Of a stretch of DNA of 64,000 nucleotides, positions 1 to 10,219 are shown one piece after another. The position numbers and the translations under genes are program-made. Below the pieces are notes generated by a model. It was not told where the DNA came from and made no database searches. It saw only the letters and a list, made by a program, of their open reading frames with translations. The first letter of the stretch is position 1. Each line of letters opens with the position of its first letter. The stretch comes from Eupeodes corollae (lineage: Eukaryota; Arthropoda; Insecta; Diptera; Syrphidae), in NCBI RefSeq assembly GCF_945859685.1, contig NC_079147.1, positions 88,032,315 to 88,096,314 of the forward strand. The letters are read 5' to 3'.

Positions 1-11
1 ACTCCTGGTCA

Positions 12-1765
12 TTGTTGGTTTCACCGCAAATACGGCTCAAAGGCAAGAAAATGCACATCACCATGTACCTACAAGCAGGGAAACGCCAACCAGCAACTTT
101 AGGTGAGGCTTCTTCGGTTGCTGGTAAGTCAAATCGCCTCTTTATTCACGACAAAATTTCTGGCCATCGCTTCCTTGTAGATAGTGGAGCCGCCATATCA
201 ACTTTAGCCATCAAAAGCACAACCAAACTAGTTCCAGATCGCATCGGGTTGCGGGCAGTCAATGCAACCCAAATAAGCACTTTTGGAAAAACAACACTCC
301 CTTTAGACTTCGGTTTAGGGCGCATTTTCCGTTGGGCCTTCACTCGTGCAGCGATTCCACACTCAATAGTGGGAGCAGATTTTTTGAGTTTTTTCCGACT
401 TTTAGTTGATGTTTACGGCCGCAGACTTGTGGATCAGAGCTCCAACAGCAGTACCTCACCTCTTCTCACGTCAACAGATGCAATCTCGGTAAATGCCATC
501 AACCACAATGACGTTTACATCAACTTGCTTCAGCGGTACCCTGCTATCACATTACCTCTCAGCGACCTCCAAACTCCACAGCATGCAGTGCAACATCACT
601 TGGAAACAACTGGTTCTCCCGTTTACTGTCGTGCCAGACCAATTCCACCTAAGTATTACATGCAATCAAAGGCTGAGTTTCAGAGAATGGTACGTGATGG
701 CATTTGTCGACCTTCGAGGAGTCCTTGGGCCAGTCCCCTACATATCGTTACTAAAAAGGATGGCTCAATACGACCTTGTGGTGATTACAGGCGACTTAAT
801 GCCGTAACTCGCCCCGACAGGTATCCATTGCCACGCCTTACGGATTTTCAACTCATTCTGCCTAATAAGTCAGTCTTCAGTCGCATCGATCTTGCATGCG
901 CGTACCACCAGATCCCCATGGCTCCTGAAGATATACGGAAAACCGCAATTATAACCCCTTTCGGGTTATACAATTTCATTCGGATGACTTTCGGCCTGCG
1001 CAATGCGGCACAAACCCAACAGCGCTTTGTCGACTCGATATTCGGTGATCTAGACTTCGTCTTCACCTATATCGACGACATGCTCATAGCATCCAACAGC
1101 CCAGCAGAACATTTGACCCATTTGGAGGAGGTTTTTAGACGTCTCGAGCAAAACGGCATCACCCTCAACAAAGAGAAGTGCGAATTTGGAAAGCAGGTTA
1201 TAACATTCCTCGGATACCAAGTTGATGAGACAGGCATTCGACCACCGCAAGACATTGTCAAATCCATGGCAGAATATCCGAAGCCAACAACAATCACTGA
1301 GCTCCGTCGCTTCCTCGGTGCAATAAATTTTTTTCGACTTAGTATGCCGCATGCGGCATCACATCAAGCACCACTATGCCAAATGCTTCAGGGCTCAAAG
1401 AAAAAGGAGAACACACCGCTAACCTGGACAACATCTTCAGAAACAGCTTTCCTGCGTTGCCGCCAAGCTCTAACCGATGTCACCTCGTTAGCACACCCTC
1501 TTCCAAACTCCGAGTTGCGCCTCATGACCGACGCTTCAAACACAGCCGTCGGGGCTGCACTTCTCCAGGTCGTAAAAGGGAAATCCAAACCCCTTGGATT
1601 TTTTTCAAAGGCCTTGTCGACGCAACAACAGAAGTTCAGCACTTACGACCGGGAGTTGTTGGCAATTAAGCTGGCAATAGAACACTTCCGACGCTTCATC
1701 GAAGGACGGTCATGTGCTATATTCACTGACCACAAGCCACTTACCTTTGCTCTCTCGCAAAACCA
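12..1765 (+). pseudogene. gypsy pol N-terminal part: protease, reverse transcriptase, RNase H
   Basis: One long open frame carries an aspartic protease with the DSG active site at about residues 57-59, then a reverse transcriptase whose catalytic YIDD box sits at about residue 353, then RNase H with the TDAS motif at about residue 507 and the DRELLAI helix. In an intact element this polyprotein processes Gag-Pol and copies RNA into DNA in cytoplasmic particles. The frame is unusually well kept for a relic, with no internal stop, which suggests a fairly recent insertion. It leaves the pol frame at the deletion near 1766, and the last 30 codons (to the stop at 1856) are out-of-frame integrase sequence. 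The first Met is not a real start, because pol is normally reached from gag. Confidence 0.88.
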
Positions 1766-2792
1766 TTGCACTTCGATTTTTCTGGCCATCTATGAACGTG
1801 GACATAGGGAAGTGGACACGGAGTTGTCATGGGTGCCAACAAAGCAAGGTTCATAGGCACACCAACCCACCTCTGGGAACTTTTGCCGCAACCGAAAGGT
1901 TCGAACACGACCACATCGACATTGTCGGCCCATTGCCGACCTGCAACGAATTCAGCTATCTACTAACCTGCATCGATCGAGCAACACGTTGGCCAGAAGC
2001 CATTCCATTGGCTGACATCACTGCGGCTTCAGTGGCTGACGCGTTTCTTTTCAACTGGGTGGCACGTTTTGGATGTCCACTGCGCCTAACTACGGATCAG
2101 GGCAGGCAGTTTGAATCTGCCTTATTCCACCGTTTATCACAAGTTCTCGGCTGTCAACGTATCCACACTACGGCTTATCATCCGCAGTCCAACGGGGTGG
2201 TGGAGCGATGGCATCGCTCACTAAAAACAGCTCTAACCGCAAATCATTCTGAGAGTTGGGTGACTGCCCTACCTGCCGTCCTCCTTGGACTCCGGTCAAT
2301 GGTGAACGAATCTGGCACCACACCTGCTCAACTAATATTCGGGACAGAACTTCGACTTCCAGGAAATTTTTTGAAGCAACTGCTTCTAACGAGCCAGTCA
2401 ACTTTGTTCGAGATTTGAGGGAGGCCCTACAACAACTTTCACCATCGTTTACCAGCAGCAGTTCAAGGCCTGTTTTCATCCTAAGAGGACTAAAAACATC
2501 GTCTCACGTCTACGTTCGCAACGATCACGTTCAGCGTCCCCTGCAACCAGCATATTCTGGACCTTTTGCCGTTCTAGAACGCCAGCCACTCGCTTTCAAA
2601 GTTGCTATGCCAAACAAAAACGTTTTCATCTCTATCCAGCGCCTTAAGCCTGCCTACAAACTAGCAAGTTCTGATTGTCAAACCAACCCAGCTAAAGAAC
2701 CCGGAGTAAGAATACCAAACTCAAATAACTCAAGCGTAACAACAAGATCTGGGAGAGCAATCAAAACACCACAACGCTTCGCTCTCACATAG
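1766..2792 (+). pseudogene. gypsy integrase, N-truncated and frameshifted
   Basis: This continues the pol polyprotein after the deletion, one frame over. The Cys-Cys half of the zinc-binding domain remains (CHGCQQSK at about 1822-1846) but the His-His half is gone. The core keeps all three catalytic acidic residues: D in HIDIVGP, D in TTDQGRQFE and E in NGVVERWHRS. A second shift near 2370 returns the reading to the first frame for the C-terminal DNA-binding part (VYVRNDHV then YSGPFAVLER), which ends at the TAG at 2790-2792. Active-site residues being present while the zinc finger is half deleted argues that loss was by one deletion rather than slow decay. Confidence 0.85.
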
Positions 2793-2802
2793 GGGGGAAC
2801 CC
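2791..2802 (+). promoter_or_regulatory. polypurine tract of the gypsy element
   Basis: A run of A and six G, then GAACCC, lies right after the pol stop and right before the TGTAGC that opens the LTR. This is where plus-strand DNA priming occurs in LTR elements. The call rests on position and composition. Confidence 0.6.
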
Positions 2803-3160
2803 TGTAGCGACAAGTACCAATAAAAAGAACTCACTACAAGAAACCTGTTAAAACAAACACACCTACTGCAAGCTTTTGCAGCAGCTGTCATCAAAAAACA
2901 CGTCTTTCCTTCTTTTGCAGTGAGTGCATCGTGAAATTAAAAATTATATTAAGTTTAAGTTAATATATTATTAATTAATAAAGTATTTTATCTTAGAACG
3001 ACTTAACAATTTTAAAGCCTGTAACAGTACAATATCAGACTATGTACTATTATATTACATAAATGGTAACACTTAGCCTATGTACTATGTTATGGACATA
3101 CTCATTTAATAAAGCCAGTTGATTATCATCCGTCGTTGACTTATCATTTATCTCGTATCA
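2803..3160 (+). repeat. 3' LTR of the gypsy element (about 358 bp)
   Basis: The sequence begins TGTAGCGACA next to the purine tract and ends near TCGTATCA. It holds an AATAAA polyadenylation signal at 3108-3113. The right end could be 3160 or 3162; after it the sequence changes to the AT-rich unit of the TTAA-174 family. The matching 5' LTR is outside the window, so the LTR length cannot be confirmed here. Confidence 0.6.
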
Positions 3161-3162
3161 CA

Positions 3163-3500
3163 AAAAGTTTGATCTTATTTTATACAAATTTAGTAGCATT
3201 TATTGAAAGTTTTTATTTCTTATGTAAGCAAATGCAGATTGGATTTTTCTAATAAATCGTTTTAAATTCAATACCGAGATATTGAGAATCAAATATAAAT
3301 TTTTACCAATTTTTGAGTGCTATTTTTTTGGAAAATATAATTTGTATGAAAGAAACTGTCTTTTGGAGTTTTATACAAATTTAACTGAATGTCGAAAATA
3401 ATATTTTCTTTAAGATAAAATAGTTTGAAGCCAGTATCTTAAATTTTTGAAAAGATATTTAAGTCAAAAATCATTTTTTATCAAGTTTTATTAATGTTTT
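3163..3500 (+). repeat. TTAA-174 family fragment, left of the piggyBac insertion
   Basis: Holds the family's typical unit text: the words GTCGAAAATAATATTTTC, AGTTTGAAGCCAGTATCTTA and AAAGATATTTAAGTC follow each other as in the better copies at 12.3 and 17.0 kb. The copy resumes at 6519, on the far side of the piggyBac element. The gypsy LTR cuts its left side. Confidence 0.65.
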
Positions 3501-3801
3501 CACATTGACTGACAATCCAATTTCCGTTATATTTCACTGGGTGCCAAAAACGTTTTTTGTTATATCAAGTGTTATCCTGAGAGGGCCTGGGAAGGATTTT
3601 TGTTTGGCATTCAAATATGATACCCATGGCATAGCGCAATAAGTCAGACATCTATCTTTTCGTTGGAGTTCATGGCTATTATATCTGATAGCCAGTTTGC
3701 TTTTTTTATGTTCGGTTATTTTCATTTGCTATTTTCTTTGGCTTGCAGATTTTGATTCAAAATTAAATAAAAATGCGTAAAAGACTGTTGCAACTGATAC
3801 A

Positions 3802-4858
3802 ATGTCATCTGATTCGGAATCCGACTTGGATTTTGGCACCGATGATTCAAATGAAGATCCTGTTTGGTACCCAGAAGAAAATTCGTCCGAAGAAGATGAG
3901 AATGTGTCCGATGTCATTAGAGACATTTTGTTGGACGAGGAACGTGAAGATATGCATTCGGATGATGATGATGGCACGAGGAGTCTTCATAAGTGGTAGG
4001 CAAAAAGTCTTCGATTTTGTCGGGAAAAAAGACCATCGCAGCCAAACGGAGGTCCAAGCATGCTCGGATGAACCAGTTTATCCCAATTGATTTAGCAGAG
4101 ATAAAGAAATTCTTTGGGTTGATGATCTGGATAGGATTGGTTCCACTTGGCCGAATGGAAGAATACTGGGAAACTAAAGGAGTATATAACATGGCGCTGC
4201 CTAGGACAATTATGTCCAGAAACCGTTTCCAGGTTTTGCTTTCAATGCTTCATTTCGAAAATAACGAGACAAGTAGCCAAACCAATCGTCTTCGGAAGAT
4301 TGAAAAACTAATTGATCATCTGCAAACAAACTTCAAAGCACTTTTCTATCCCGGAGAAGATTTCGTTAATGACGAAACTCTAGTGCCATGGAGGGGTCGG
4401 CTTGTATTTAGACAATATATACCAAACAAAACTCATCGGTATGGTGTTAAGCTTTTCAAACTCTGCTCCACTGATGGATACACATGGGCACTTAAAGTGT
4501 ACACTGGAAAATCTGCTATGGGTGAGAGAGAGGTCGGACTGGCCAAAAATGTATGTACGGAACTTTGCCAAGGACTTCTCAATGAAGGAAGACGTCTCTA
4601 TGTTAACAACTTCTATACCAGCTACGAATTAGCCCAGTCCTTCTTGCAACAAAGGACCCATGTTGTAGGCACCCTCAGAGCTAACAAGCGAAACCTACCA
4701 AAAGAAGTCCTTCTCGCAAAATTGAAAAGAGGTGAAGTTATTTCCATCAGAGAAGATAATGATGGAATCGTCGTTTTGAAGTGGAAAGACACCAAAGATG
4801 TTAGAATGCTTTCTACCAAACACGCTTCAGTTTTGGTACCTACTTCAAACAGACGCTC
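3802..4858 (+). pseudogene. piggyBac transposase, N-terminal and central part
   Basis: The start at 3802 opens an acidic Ser/Asp/Glu-rich leader (MSSDSESDLDFG), as in many piggyBac-derived proteins, and stops at 3999. The main frame (from 3993) gives the DDE_Tnp_1_7 domain: IDLAEIKKFFGLMIWIGLV, then NDETLVPWRGR with the first catalytic Asp, then LYVNNFYTS. In the family this last motif is normally VDNFYTS, so the second catalytic Asp is Asn here. About 100 residues that usually lie between leader and domain are missing. An active enzyme would cut and paste DNA at TTAA in the nucleus. This copy is dead three times over: frameshift, Asp-to-Asn change and LINE insertion. Confidence 0.82.
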
Positions 4859-4859
4859 T

Positions 4860-5625
4860 GTACCTGTACGTATCCAAGAAGATAGTGCTCAACCTTCCAC
4901 GAGCTCTAATCCACCCCAAGCTACGAGACCAAGAAGAAGTACTTACAAACGAACAACTCGTTTTGCTCCAGGAAAAGTTCAAAGCATTATTAGAACGATT
5001 TGGAAAAGCGCTCTATGACAGATACTTATCCGAGGCACGAGAGTCAACCTTTAGAAGCTACTACAGTCGGTAGATTTTTGACAATAGACTCAATACATAT
5101 TTCCTCAACTCGAACCAATTACATAAGATTAGTATTATCTTCAAAACACGAGGAGAACTTCTCCCTCTCAATTTTATTCCCCACCGTCCTGACCTGCCAA
5201 TACTCTGCAGTCTGTGCAATCGCAACGAACGTGAAGACATAAAGCATTTCATCGCAATTTGTCCAATTTTAAATGAGTTTAGGATCAGACACTTCGGTAA
5301 ACAAAGTCTGAATGATACTGAGCTGCTTGACATACTAAACGGATCCGTTGGATGGGATGCACTTTACTCGTATGTTGTTGCTGCGCTTCGATATAGAAAT
5401 TGTATAGTAAACGAAGATTTCTAGATACCTAAAATTGTTATTTGCTATAATTTTGTTTTAACCATTGCCACTATAAATATTATTTGTATATTTCAAAATG
5501 TCAGTCTGGTAGACGGCCATAGGCCAAACCATTGTGACTTAAGATAAACTTTTCTTGAATATATAACAAATTGTTACTTTGTACTTAAAATGAAATAAAG
5601 AGTCAATTAAAACTAAAACTAAACT
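4860..5625 (+). mobile_element. 5'-truncated non-LTR retrotransposon (LINE family A) inside piggyBac
   Basis: One reading shows the C-terminal end of a LINE ORF2: a long helical stretch around 4980-5070, then CSLCN at about 5204-5220 and HFIAICP at about 5245-5265, a Cys-Cys-His-Cys knuckle shared with the copies at 27.4 kb and 43.5 kb. The frame ends near 5423. The 3' end carries a short TAAAAC-type repeat at about 5606-5620. The piggyBac sequence before and after it joins sensibly, which fixes it as an insertion. The left boundary is uncertain by about 60 bp. Confidence 0.7.
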
Positions 5626-6107
5626 ACTCACAGATTACCAACTAAGCCTGAAGCAATTTAAGCATACAATAAAGGTAAAGCTGGAATTGATTTATCTGAT
5701 CAAATGGGATCTTACGCAACAACTCTGAGAAAAGGCCTCAAGTGGTACCGTAAACTTGGAATAGAGATTTTGCTGGGAACTTCAGTCGTTAACGCTTGGG
5801 TAGTGTACAAAGTACCAACATTTACATTCGCAAATTCAGAGAAGAACTTGTCGCTGAGCTTCTCAATATGCCATCATCTTCATCTCGACCAGAGCAAACC
5901 CGAACCAAGCATCACCATTTGAAGGACAGGTTGAATGATTCGGGGATTAAAATTCGCTGAAAGTGTAGTGTTTGCTATAATCGCATAACTAAAGAAAAAG
6001 TTCGAGTTTGTGTTAGAAAAGAAGCAAGACAAACCTACACTTTCTGTGAAGATTGTCCAGAACAGCCTCAAATGTGCCGTGATTGTTTCAATCAGCAACA
6101 TAAATAA
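5626..6107 (+). pseudogene. piggyBac transposase, C-terminal part
   Basis: Reads KPEAI, stop, AYNKGKAGIDLSDQM, which carries the third catalytic Asp of the piggyBac domain, then a GLKWYRKLGIEILLG helix. After a frameshift near 5815 it continues IYIRKFREELVAELL. The end is a cysteine-rich zinc-binding tail with CSVC, CEDC and CRDC pairs, typical for this superfamily, ending at the TAA at 6105-6107. An in-frame TGA precedes the CSVC. This piece is the direct continuation of the part ending at 4858. Confidence 0.8.
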
Positions 6108-6518
6108 ATTTTTAAAAATCCCAATGACTAAGCCAAAAAAAAAGTTCCTAAAATATTTCAATTGTTCCTAAACTGTACCTTAGCTATAAGATAAACCGTT
6201 GATAAGATAAAAATTGAATTTATTTACTTTTTAGTCATATTTTGTAAAGCAATGAAATTTTAATTTATTTTGAACTGTATAATTTTTTGAATTAATAATT
6301 AAAAACAAAATTAAGTTTTATCATTCCAAAGAACAAGTGGCCGTAAAATGATTACATTCTTGAAATTGCTCAAACCAAGTTTACCTAGCACATCACTGGG
6401 TGCCAGGGTTTTGGATTCGTATTGAAATTTCTTCCTAGTAGATATTAATTTTGATAGCCAAAGCATTATCTGAAAACATAACTGGCTATTAAATTTGATA
6501 GCCATGGCAGTCAATGTG

Positions 6519-6740
6519 TTAAGTGTTTTTGTTTTTGTAAAAAAATGTTCATGCGATTTCTCTAAAATTTGACCAAATCCTTCGTTGCATGAAATTATTT
6601 TGGAGATAAAATCATTTTTTATTCGTAAAATATACGAGGTGAAAATTATTTTGTTCAGTTTTGTTTTATTTATAAAAAAAACGGTGAATTGATTTTTGTC
6701 AGCAATTTTTACTTGCGACACATAAAAACTATGCAAGTTT
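6519..6740 (+). repeat. TTAA-174 family fragment, right of the piggyBac insertion
   Basis: Continues the unit interrupted at 3500: TTCGTTGCATGAAATTATTT and GAGATAAAATCATTTTTTAT correspond to the non-unit part just before the CGTACG module in the copies at 12.6 and 17.7 kb. The CGTACG module itself is lost. Confidence 0.6.
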
Positions 6741-8330
6741 TGCATTCATGCAAAATTTCGAACTCGACATTTTAATCCAACGTGATATTACGATGGTAGA
6801 GAAGTCGAAAACGTACTACGATTCCGTCCGTCTGCCCTGTCTGTCTGTTCACGCTTGTTCAGCCTAAACCATAAGGTCGATTGCGTTCAAACTTGGAAGT
6901 TAAGGTTTTGAGCAGATTCGCGTTAGGCAAATCAAAACTAACAGTAGCCCCATACAATTTTTTTGGTTAAAAAACGAAAATTCGATTTTTTTTTTCAAAA
7001 ACAAACCGATAATTTTTGTTTTAAATTTTCACTTAAATTTTATTTTTTAACTTGGCTTCTTTTAGTAAGAAAAACATAATGTTTGTATTGCTCCAGAAAA
7101 GTATCCCTCATACAACCGTTATTTTGTTTTTAATTTTATTTTATTTATGAACCAATTTCAATAATTTTTTTGAAAGAGCTTCTATGTCTCAAAAACGATA
7201 CAACATTTTTTTTACGAAATTCAATTGCAGAGCGTATATTTACAATCATTGAACAACTGCATACCAACTATATTTTTAGAACAAAATTGAAAAATTTTAT
7301 AAATACAAAATTAATTTGAAAAAAAAACCACTCTAACGATTTTCAAAAAAAAAAATTTTAAATAAATAATTTTTTGTTTTATAAAATGGCATTTAAATTT
7401 TTGAAGACAAACTTATTTTTTCTGTGCATGAGCCCGAAAGAGCGCATTATTTTGAAAACATTTTAAGTACATTACTATTGTTACAGTCATCCTTAAACAA
7501 ACACAACATAAATATTATAAAAAACATTTAAACATGCATACATTTAAAATTATTTACTTTTATTCTTTAATTATTTTTTTTTTGTTTATATAATTCATTA
7601 ATTTTAACAAACACATTTTGACAAACAATGTAAATTTAAAAGTGCTAACAGAAACACAAAAACAACACATTTTATAAAACATAACCATTGAAATGTGCTG
7701 CCGTATAAAAGGCCGCAGTAAATCAATAGAAGAGGCATTCTGTTTAATAAAGCTTAGTGGTTAACACACAATTTTTCGTTGGAGTAACTATCGTGTTTTA
7801 TTTTGATTGAATTGAGAATTTGCGCTTTCGCTAGTCATCTTGCTGCAGAAGTAGACAGGCTGAACAATCCTTTGGTCACCTGGCTCTTCACCGTCATAAT
7901 CATCGTCACATAAGAGATAAGACTGTAGACAGGCTAAACGTCTCTGACGGTTGCCTGGCTCTCTTATCGCCGCCAGTACAAAATAGAGTTTTCTTTCGTT
8001 TCAGTCACGCACATCCACTGCATTCTCACATTTACGCATTTTCACCCACACACCCCCAAGCATTACACCTACGCTTCACTATCTTTTATCCAAATTAATG
8101 CATTTGGTACATATAAAAAAAATAAGCTATCTTCATATATTTATTTTCCATCCCGGTTCTTCTAATATGAAAAACCTTCATTATTATTATTTTTATAACA
8201 AGAGGACCTCTAAACTGCACCAAACAAACATATCAATCTCTTTAACAACACTTACAAAATTTTCTGTGCCATTACCCGATAGGTCTTTATCCGTGTGGAC
8301 CAGGAAAGTCCACAAGTGATCAAATATTCA
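6741..8330. other. AT-rich stretch without a recognised gene; two repeat-like segments
   Basis: 6770-6970 holds a dispersed module (CCGTCCGTCTG, then a GCGTTCAAACTTGGAAGT line and GCAGATTCGCG) that recurs in weaker form at 34041-34215. 7640-7990 looks like part of an LTR: TATAAAAGG at about 7705, AATAAAGCTTAG at about 7747, and two imperfect copies of a GTAGACAGGCT-GGCTCT unit at 7851 and 7925. No coding potential is seen in either segment. The remainder is A/T-rich without signal. Confidence 0.4.
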
Positions 8331-8334
8331 CATT

Positions 8335-8990
8335 TCAGCAGATCCTGAATCAAGAACATCAAAACGACACATCCCCAATCTTTTTATCGATTTAAGGCAG
8401 CATATGACAGCATCTACAGGGGCGAACTGTGTGGAGCAATGTCAAGTTTTGGCTTCCCTTCCAATCTCATCCGTTTAGGCAGAATGAGGATATAAAATTC
8501 CATTAAGGTTGCACAAAATGTAACCAAACCTTTTGATGTCAAAAAGGCTTTAGACAAGGTGCTGCAATTCTTTTTGATTTCTTAAAAGCATAGAGCAAAG
8601 ATCACACGTCAACTAGAGTCATTTTCTTTCAAAAGTTTTTCTATTTTCTTACTTATGCTGATGACATTAGCATAATTGGAGAATCAAAGCATGATGACGA
8701 AGGTGTTATTTGAGTATTAAAACAGGGGCTGCAAAAATGAGCTGTCATCAAGAAAGGACATACAACACCGACGAATGTCTCAGTCGAAGAGTCACCATCG
8801 ACAGACGTAACTTTGTCTATGTTCAACAACGCTGGGATCAAAGGAAAAACTACTCTTGCTAAGGTGTGTTTCTTTGGAGAAGAAAGTAATTGAGCATCTT
8901 TTTCTAGACCTAATCATTCCAGTCGCTTCATACGCTGAAAAAGCTTGGATTATTACAAAAACGGATAAAAGCGTTGTATATGAAAACTTT
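8335..8990 (+). pseudogene. RTE-like LINE fragment, reverse transcriptase debris
   Basis: Short in-frame islands match the RTE-like element at 61-64 kb: FKAAYDSIYRGEL followed by AMSSFGFPSNLIRL (about 8388-8462), PFDVKKA, then YADDISIIGESKHDD (about 8652-8702), RRVTIDRRNF, and LIIPVASYAEKAW (about 8911-8949). Catalytic YADD is readable but the frame is broken many times. Plus-strand, both ends lost. Confidence 0.72.
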
Positions 8991-9763
8991 TTGTATACAA
9001 AGCCAAAACTAATTCGTTTCCAATCTTGTCAAAAATAAAAGCTATAAGCTTTTTATAACAATTGAAATTGAAAAAAGCTGAAAGTTGTAAAAGCTTTAAC
9101 ACAAACTTTTCTAGTGCTTACAGGTAAAGGGAACAAATATTTCCCAAATAGTATTGATATATTTAGCTAAAAAAGAAATGTTTCACCAAGTTCAGCTGTA
9201 TAAAAAAATATACCACTTTAACCATTCTGCGGCTAGTGAAAAAAGCTAAACTTTATTTTACAGATTTATAAGTTGAATAATTAAATGAATGATAACAGAA
9301 CAGTTTTTTACTACCATAATTGAGGTTTTTTGAACACAAAACATTATTTTTCAACACATCTGCAAAACGAACTATCAAATTATTTTTATGGTTAATTACC
9401 ATAAGAAGTATAAGTAACTGCAAAAGTTAAAAAAAAATACTGTAGTTGTTTTGAAATTATAAACAAACTTTAATGAAATGTTTTTTTTTAAAACAGTGTT
9501 CAGATTGGTCGCGTCCTAATTTTTTGTCTCAAAATGTTCAACGCTTCATAGAAGCAAGAAAGTGAATGAATTATATTATTTTCACAATAAAATTTTTAAG
9601 AAATCAAGACAAAGCAGCTTTAATGTTAATTATTGATTTCTAACATGTTATTCGATGTTCTTTAAATGTAAATTTGGAATATTTTAAAACATCAGTTTCA
9701 ATGGAAAAATATATGTGCTTATTTTAACAACAAGAAAAATGTTGTTTTCTTACTATTGAAGTT

Positions 9764-10076
9764 CAAATCAAATGGGGTGGCGCAACAGTCCGTTGTGAAC
9801 CAGGGCCTAGTGACTTACAACTCTCAACCATTCCTGTGTGCGAGTACTGTTGTCAGGAATGGAAGGGACCTACAATTTAAGGCCGAATCCGAACGGCTAG
9901 TTTGAGAAAGCACTTTTTCATGACAAGAATTACTCTTGAAGGATTTGTCAATTCCTCGCAAGAGGCAGTACCCGCGAAAATTAATTTTTATAAATTAAGC
10001 TGGCACAGGCAGGGATTGAACCCAAGACCCCTTGCATGACAGTCCAACGCACTAACCATCATGCCACAGGTACTAC
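9764..10076 (-). mobile_element. tRNA-derived SINE, copy 1, with 13-bp target duplication
   Basis: On the minus strand the head has an A-box-like GGCATGATGGTTAGTGCG and a B box GGGTTCAATCCC, so a tRNA-derived RNA polymerase III promoter. The body (GAATTACTCTTGAAGGATTT on the plus strand) is shared with the copies at 38.6 and 58.3 kb. TACTATTGAAGTT is repeated exactly on both sides (9751-9763 and 10077-10089), the hallmark of target-primed insertion. The 3' end, GGACTGTTGCGCCACC, resembles the 3' end of the RTE-like LINE in this window. Confidence 0.88.
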
Positions 10077-10219
10077 TACTATTGAAGTTAGCTTATTTTT
10101 TATTGAATTTCTTTACATAGTTTTTTACTCCAATTCTTAAATGAAAACTTATAATTAATTTTAGATGGCAAGACAAAAGGTGCAGAGAGTCAATTTCCAT
10201 TTATTATTTAATAAATAAG

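Larger units (their letters stand above)
1..3160 (+). mobile_element. Ty3/gypsy-type LTR retrotransposon, 5' part outside window, internally deleted
   Basis: The order protease, reverse transcriptase, RNase H, integrase on one strand, followed by a purine-rich tract and an LTR-like sequence starting TGTAGCGACA, is the Ty3/gypsy layout. Gag and the 5' LTR lie beyond the left edge. A deletion near 1766 removes the end of RNase H and the His-His half of the integrase zinc finger, and a second frameshift lies near 2370, so this copy cannot make its own integrase. The protease-to-RT linker (GADFL then LLVDVYGRRLVD) resembles the CsRn1/Kabuki group of gypsy elements; that clade call is tentative. 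No env-like frame is seen. Confidence 0.9.
3501..6518 (+). mobile_element. piggyBac-superfamily element with short inverted ends, carrying a LINE insertion
   Basis: The left end CACATTGACTG (3501-3511) is the reverse complement of CAGTCAATGTG at 6508-6518, which is followed directly by TTAA (6519-6522), the piggyBac target. On the left the four flanking bases are TTTT, most simply a decayed TTAA. A further motif, CACTGGGTGCCA, occurs near both ends (3535-3546 and 6394-6405) but in the same orientation. The coding region is split by the LINE at about 4860-5625. Without that insertion the element is about 2.25 kb. It sits inside a TTAA-174 copy whose two halves flank it. Confidence 0.8.

Noticed and set aside
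10010..10072. A tRNA gene at the SINE head
   Set aside because: A- and B-box-like motifs are present, but no cloverleaf with acceptor stem and anticodon arm can be read, and the segment sits inside a SINE with target duplications.
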